From: Bacillota bacterium
GTDB lineage: Bacteria > Bacillota_B > Desulfitobacteriia > Desulfitobacteriales > Desulfitobacteriaceae
DNA length: 5,782 bases
Assembly: GCA_021779415.1 (NCBI GenBank)
Contig: JAJYAS010000257.1
Coordinates: 1-5,782, forward strand
Direction of reading: 5' to 3'
The position numbers and the translations under genes were made by a program. This document shows, piece after piece, positions 4,359-5,782 of the stretch. Each line of letters begins with the position of its first letter. The first letter of the stretch is position 1. The notes under the pieces were generated by a model, which was not told where the DNA came from, searched no databases, and saw only the letters and a program-made list of their open reading frames with translations.

Positions 4359-5782
4359 TTAAACTTCAGCTGGAGTAATGCCGCTAAACAAGTTTCCTTT
4401 GTCTGGTATTTTGATAAAAACGGTTGTGCCGATTCGTTTTTGGGATTCGATCTTAAAGGTTCCACCCAGTAAAGCAGCCCGTTCTTGCATCCCAAAAAGT
4501 CCAAGTCCCCGTCCGGGTTGTATGAGCGTTTGATTTGGGTCAAAGCCTTGTCCATTGTCTTCAACAATGGCCGAAACCCAACCTGCCCGCCAATCCAGCA
4601 AAATAGAAACCATGCTGGCCTCGGCATATTTTGCCACGTTCGTTAAAGCCTCTTGTACTATACGATATAAGGCAACTTCAATAGCGGGAGAAACACGGTG
4701 TTCCTGGAACCCAATCACATGAAAGTCTATTTCCGTACCAAATTTCGTTTCATATTCCCGGATGTAGCGTTCTAAAGCGGGCACCAATCCCATATCATCG
4801 AGGACACTTGGCCGTAGTTCCCTTGCTAAGTGATGCACCTCTTCCAACGTCTGCGCAACGGTCTGGCGCATTTCTTGCAAACGATCTCCAACTTCACAAA
4901 AAGATGCCTCTGATTCTAAAACTTTTAATCCCACCATTAAGGAGGTTAACGCCTGGCTAGTTTCATCATGAAGTTCTCTTGAGATCCGTTTGCGTTCCTC
5001 TTCTTGGGCAGTCATCACTTTTTCCAAAAGTTGAAGCCGCATCTCTTCCTTTTCCTTGAGCTCGCTCATTAAATTTTCTCGTTCACGATGATTCTGACTT
5101 TGAGATATCGTCATTTGATTAAAAGCTACGGTTAAAACTCCGATTTCATCTTGAGAGTGAACTATTCCTTGAACATCGAGTTCTCCTTTGGTTACCCGTT
5201 GTGTTAAGGATACCAACTCCCGGATCGGCTGCGTTAAAACGCGGGTTAATAAAACTGCAGCGATGATTCCCAAAGCAGATACAAAAAGTGCAATCAGTAG
5301 AAGGTTCCAGGTCATCAGGAGAACCGCTTTTTGAAGACCGTTTTCATTCATCCCGACCCGGGCTACCCCTAATTTCCCATTTAAGATAGGCACGGCAACG
5401 TCGCGGACAACCCCAACTTCTGTGCGAAAAGCCGTCAAGTGATACTTGTCTGTACCAGCTATAGCATTTGCTTTAAGCAAATCTTTAGGAAACGCCTCAC
5501 CAAATGTATGCGTCAGGACATTCCCCTGAGGATCCACAATAAAAATGTACAGAACATCTTCATTGTTTTTAAGGGTGTCTTGGAGTAATTCATAAACAGC
5601 GTAGGCATTATTGATTAATAACTCATTAGTGGCTCTTGCCGCGACATCACTCCCGATTGAAACTGCTCTTTTATCGAGTTGATCTCGCAAATTGTTCGTT
5701 AAGATATTTCCCATCTGCCAAACAATCATGCTACTCAAAAGGAGCACAACCCCGACGACCAAACCTAGAATTTTGTACTGCA
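4359..5782 (-). CDS. NarX/DegS-type membrane sensor histidine kinase (5' end cut)
   Basis: Sensor kinase whose frame is open to the right edge; the TTG at 5762 is read here as an internal Leu because the frame continues upstream as Gln-Tyr-Lys-Ile-Leu-Gly with no stop. Only a few codons are probably missing. Counting from 5762: first membrane helix about 1-20; an extracytoplasmic Cache-like sensor (about 25-145, with LYIFIVDPQGNVLTHTF at 71-87); second helix about 147-172; HAMP about 173-225; coiled coil about 225-258; HisKA_3 dimerisation region with phospho-acceptor His265 in RELHDETSQ; ATPase domain with N-box Asn375, G1 VEDNGQGFD (400-408) and G2 GRGLGLFGM (417-425). The ligand is not identifiable. 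It precedes its NarL-type regulator in one operon. It does not resemble the TtrS type that uses a periplasmic binding-protein-like domain. Confidence 0.93.
   Translation of the reverse strand, partial: QYKILGLVVGVVLLLSSMIVWQMGNILTNNLRDQLDKRAVSIGSDVAARATNELLINNAYAVYELLQDTLKNNEDVLYIFIVDPQGNVLTHTFGEAFPKDLLKANAIAGTDKYHLTAFRTEVGVVRDVAVPILNGKLGVARVGMNENGLQKAVLLMTWNLLLIALFVSALGIIAAVLLTRVLTQPIRELVSLTQRVTKGELDVQGIVHSQDEIGVLTVAFNQMTISQSQNHRERENLMSELKEKEEMRLQLLEKVMTAQEEERKRISRELHDETSQALTSLMVGLKVLESEASFCEVGDRLQEMRQTVAQTLEEVHHLARELRPSVLDDMGLVPALERYIREYETKFGTEIDFHVIGFQEHRVSPAIEVALYRIVQEALTNVAKYAEASMVSILLDWRAGWVSAIVEDNGQGFDPNQTLIQPGRGLGLFGMQERAALLGGTFKIESQKRIGTTVFIKIPDKGNLFSGITPAEV

Noticed and set aside
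4355..4627. Minus-strand open frame of about 90 codons inside the kinase gene
   Set aside because: It runs in another frame through the conserved ATPase domain of the histidine kinase and shows no features of its own.
5760..5762. TTG start for the histidine kinase
   Set aside because: The frame continues without a stop to the window edge, the TTG cuts into the first membrane helix and lacks a clear ribosome site, so the true start is almost certainly just beyond 5782 or at its very edge.

Overview
The window looks like part of an anaerobic respiration locus from a low- to mid-GC endospore-forming-type Firmicute, most likely a Desulfosporosinus/Desulfitobacterium-like member of the Clostridia. 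That placement is an inference from protein style, strong GGAGG-type ribosome binding sites, TTG start use and the presence of a Moco-type riboswitch; nothing here fixes the species. Every gene I can support lies on the minus strand, so the biological reading order runs from high to low coordinates.

Layout in reading order: a membrane histidine kinase (5782-4359, 5' end cut by the window edge) and its NarL/DegU-type response regulator (4317-3661), closed by a clear intrinsic terminator that overlaps the regulator stop codon (3663-3638). A promoter-like sequence follows, then a lipoprotein with a single rhodanese domain (3522-2953). Next comes a structured 266-base gap (2952-2687) with palindromes, a perfect 13-bp hairpin and what I read as a molybdenum/tungsten cofactor (Moco/Tuco) riboswitch. 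Last is a tightly packed three-gene operon: a four-cluster ferredoxin-like electron-transfer subunit (2686-2090), an NrfD-type membrane quinol oxidase subunit (2090-924), and a Tat-exported molybdopterin catalytic subunit (922 to beyond the left edge).

The B-C-A gene order and the N-terminal sequence of the catalytic subunit place the enzyme in the tetrathionate/selenate/arsenate reductase branch (TtrBCA/SrdBCA-like) of the DMSO reductase superfamily. Electrons would pass from menaquinol via the NrfD subunit and the Fe-S subunit to the extracytoplasmic molybdenum or tungsten site. The rhodanese lipoprotein would sit on the same face of the membrane and suggests that sulfane sulfur is a substrate or product, but the true electron acceptor cannot be settled from this window. 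The two-component pair is the obvious candidate for acceptor sensing, and the riboswitch would add a cofactor-availability check before the reductase is made.
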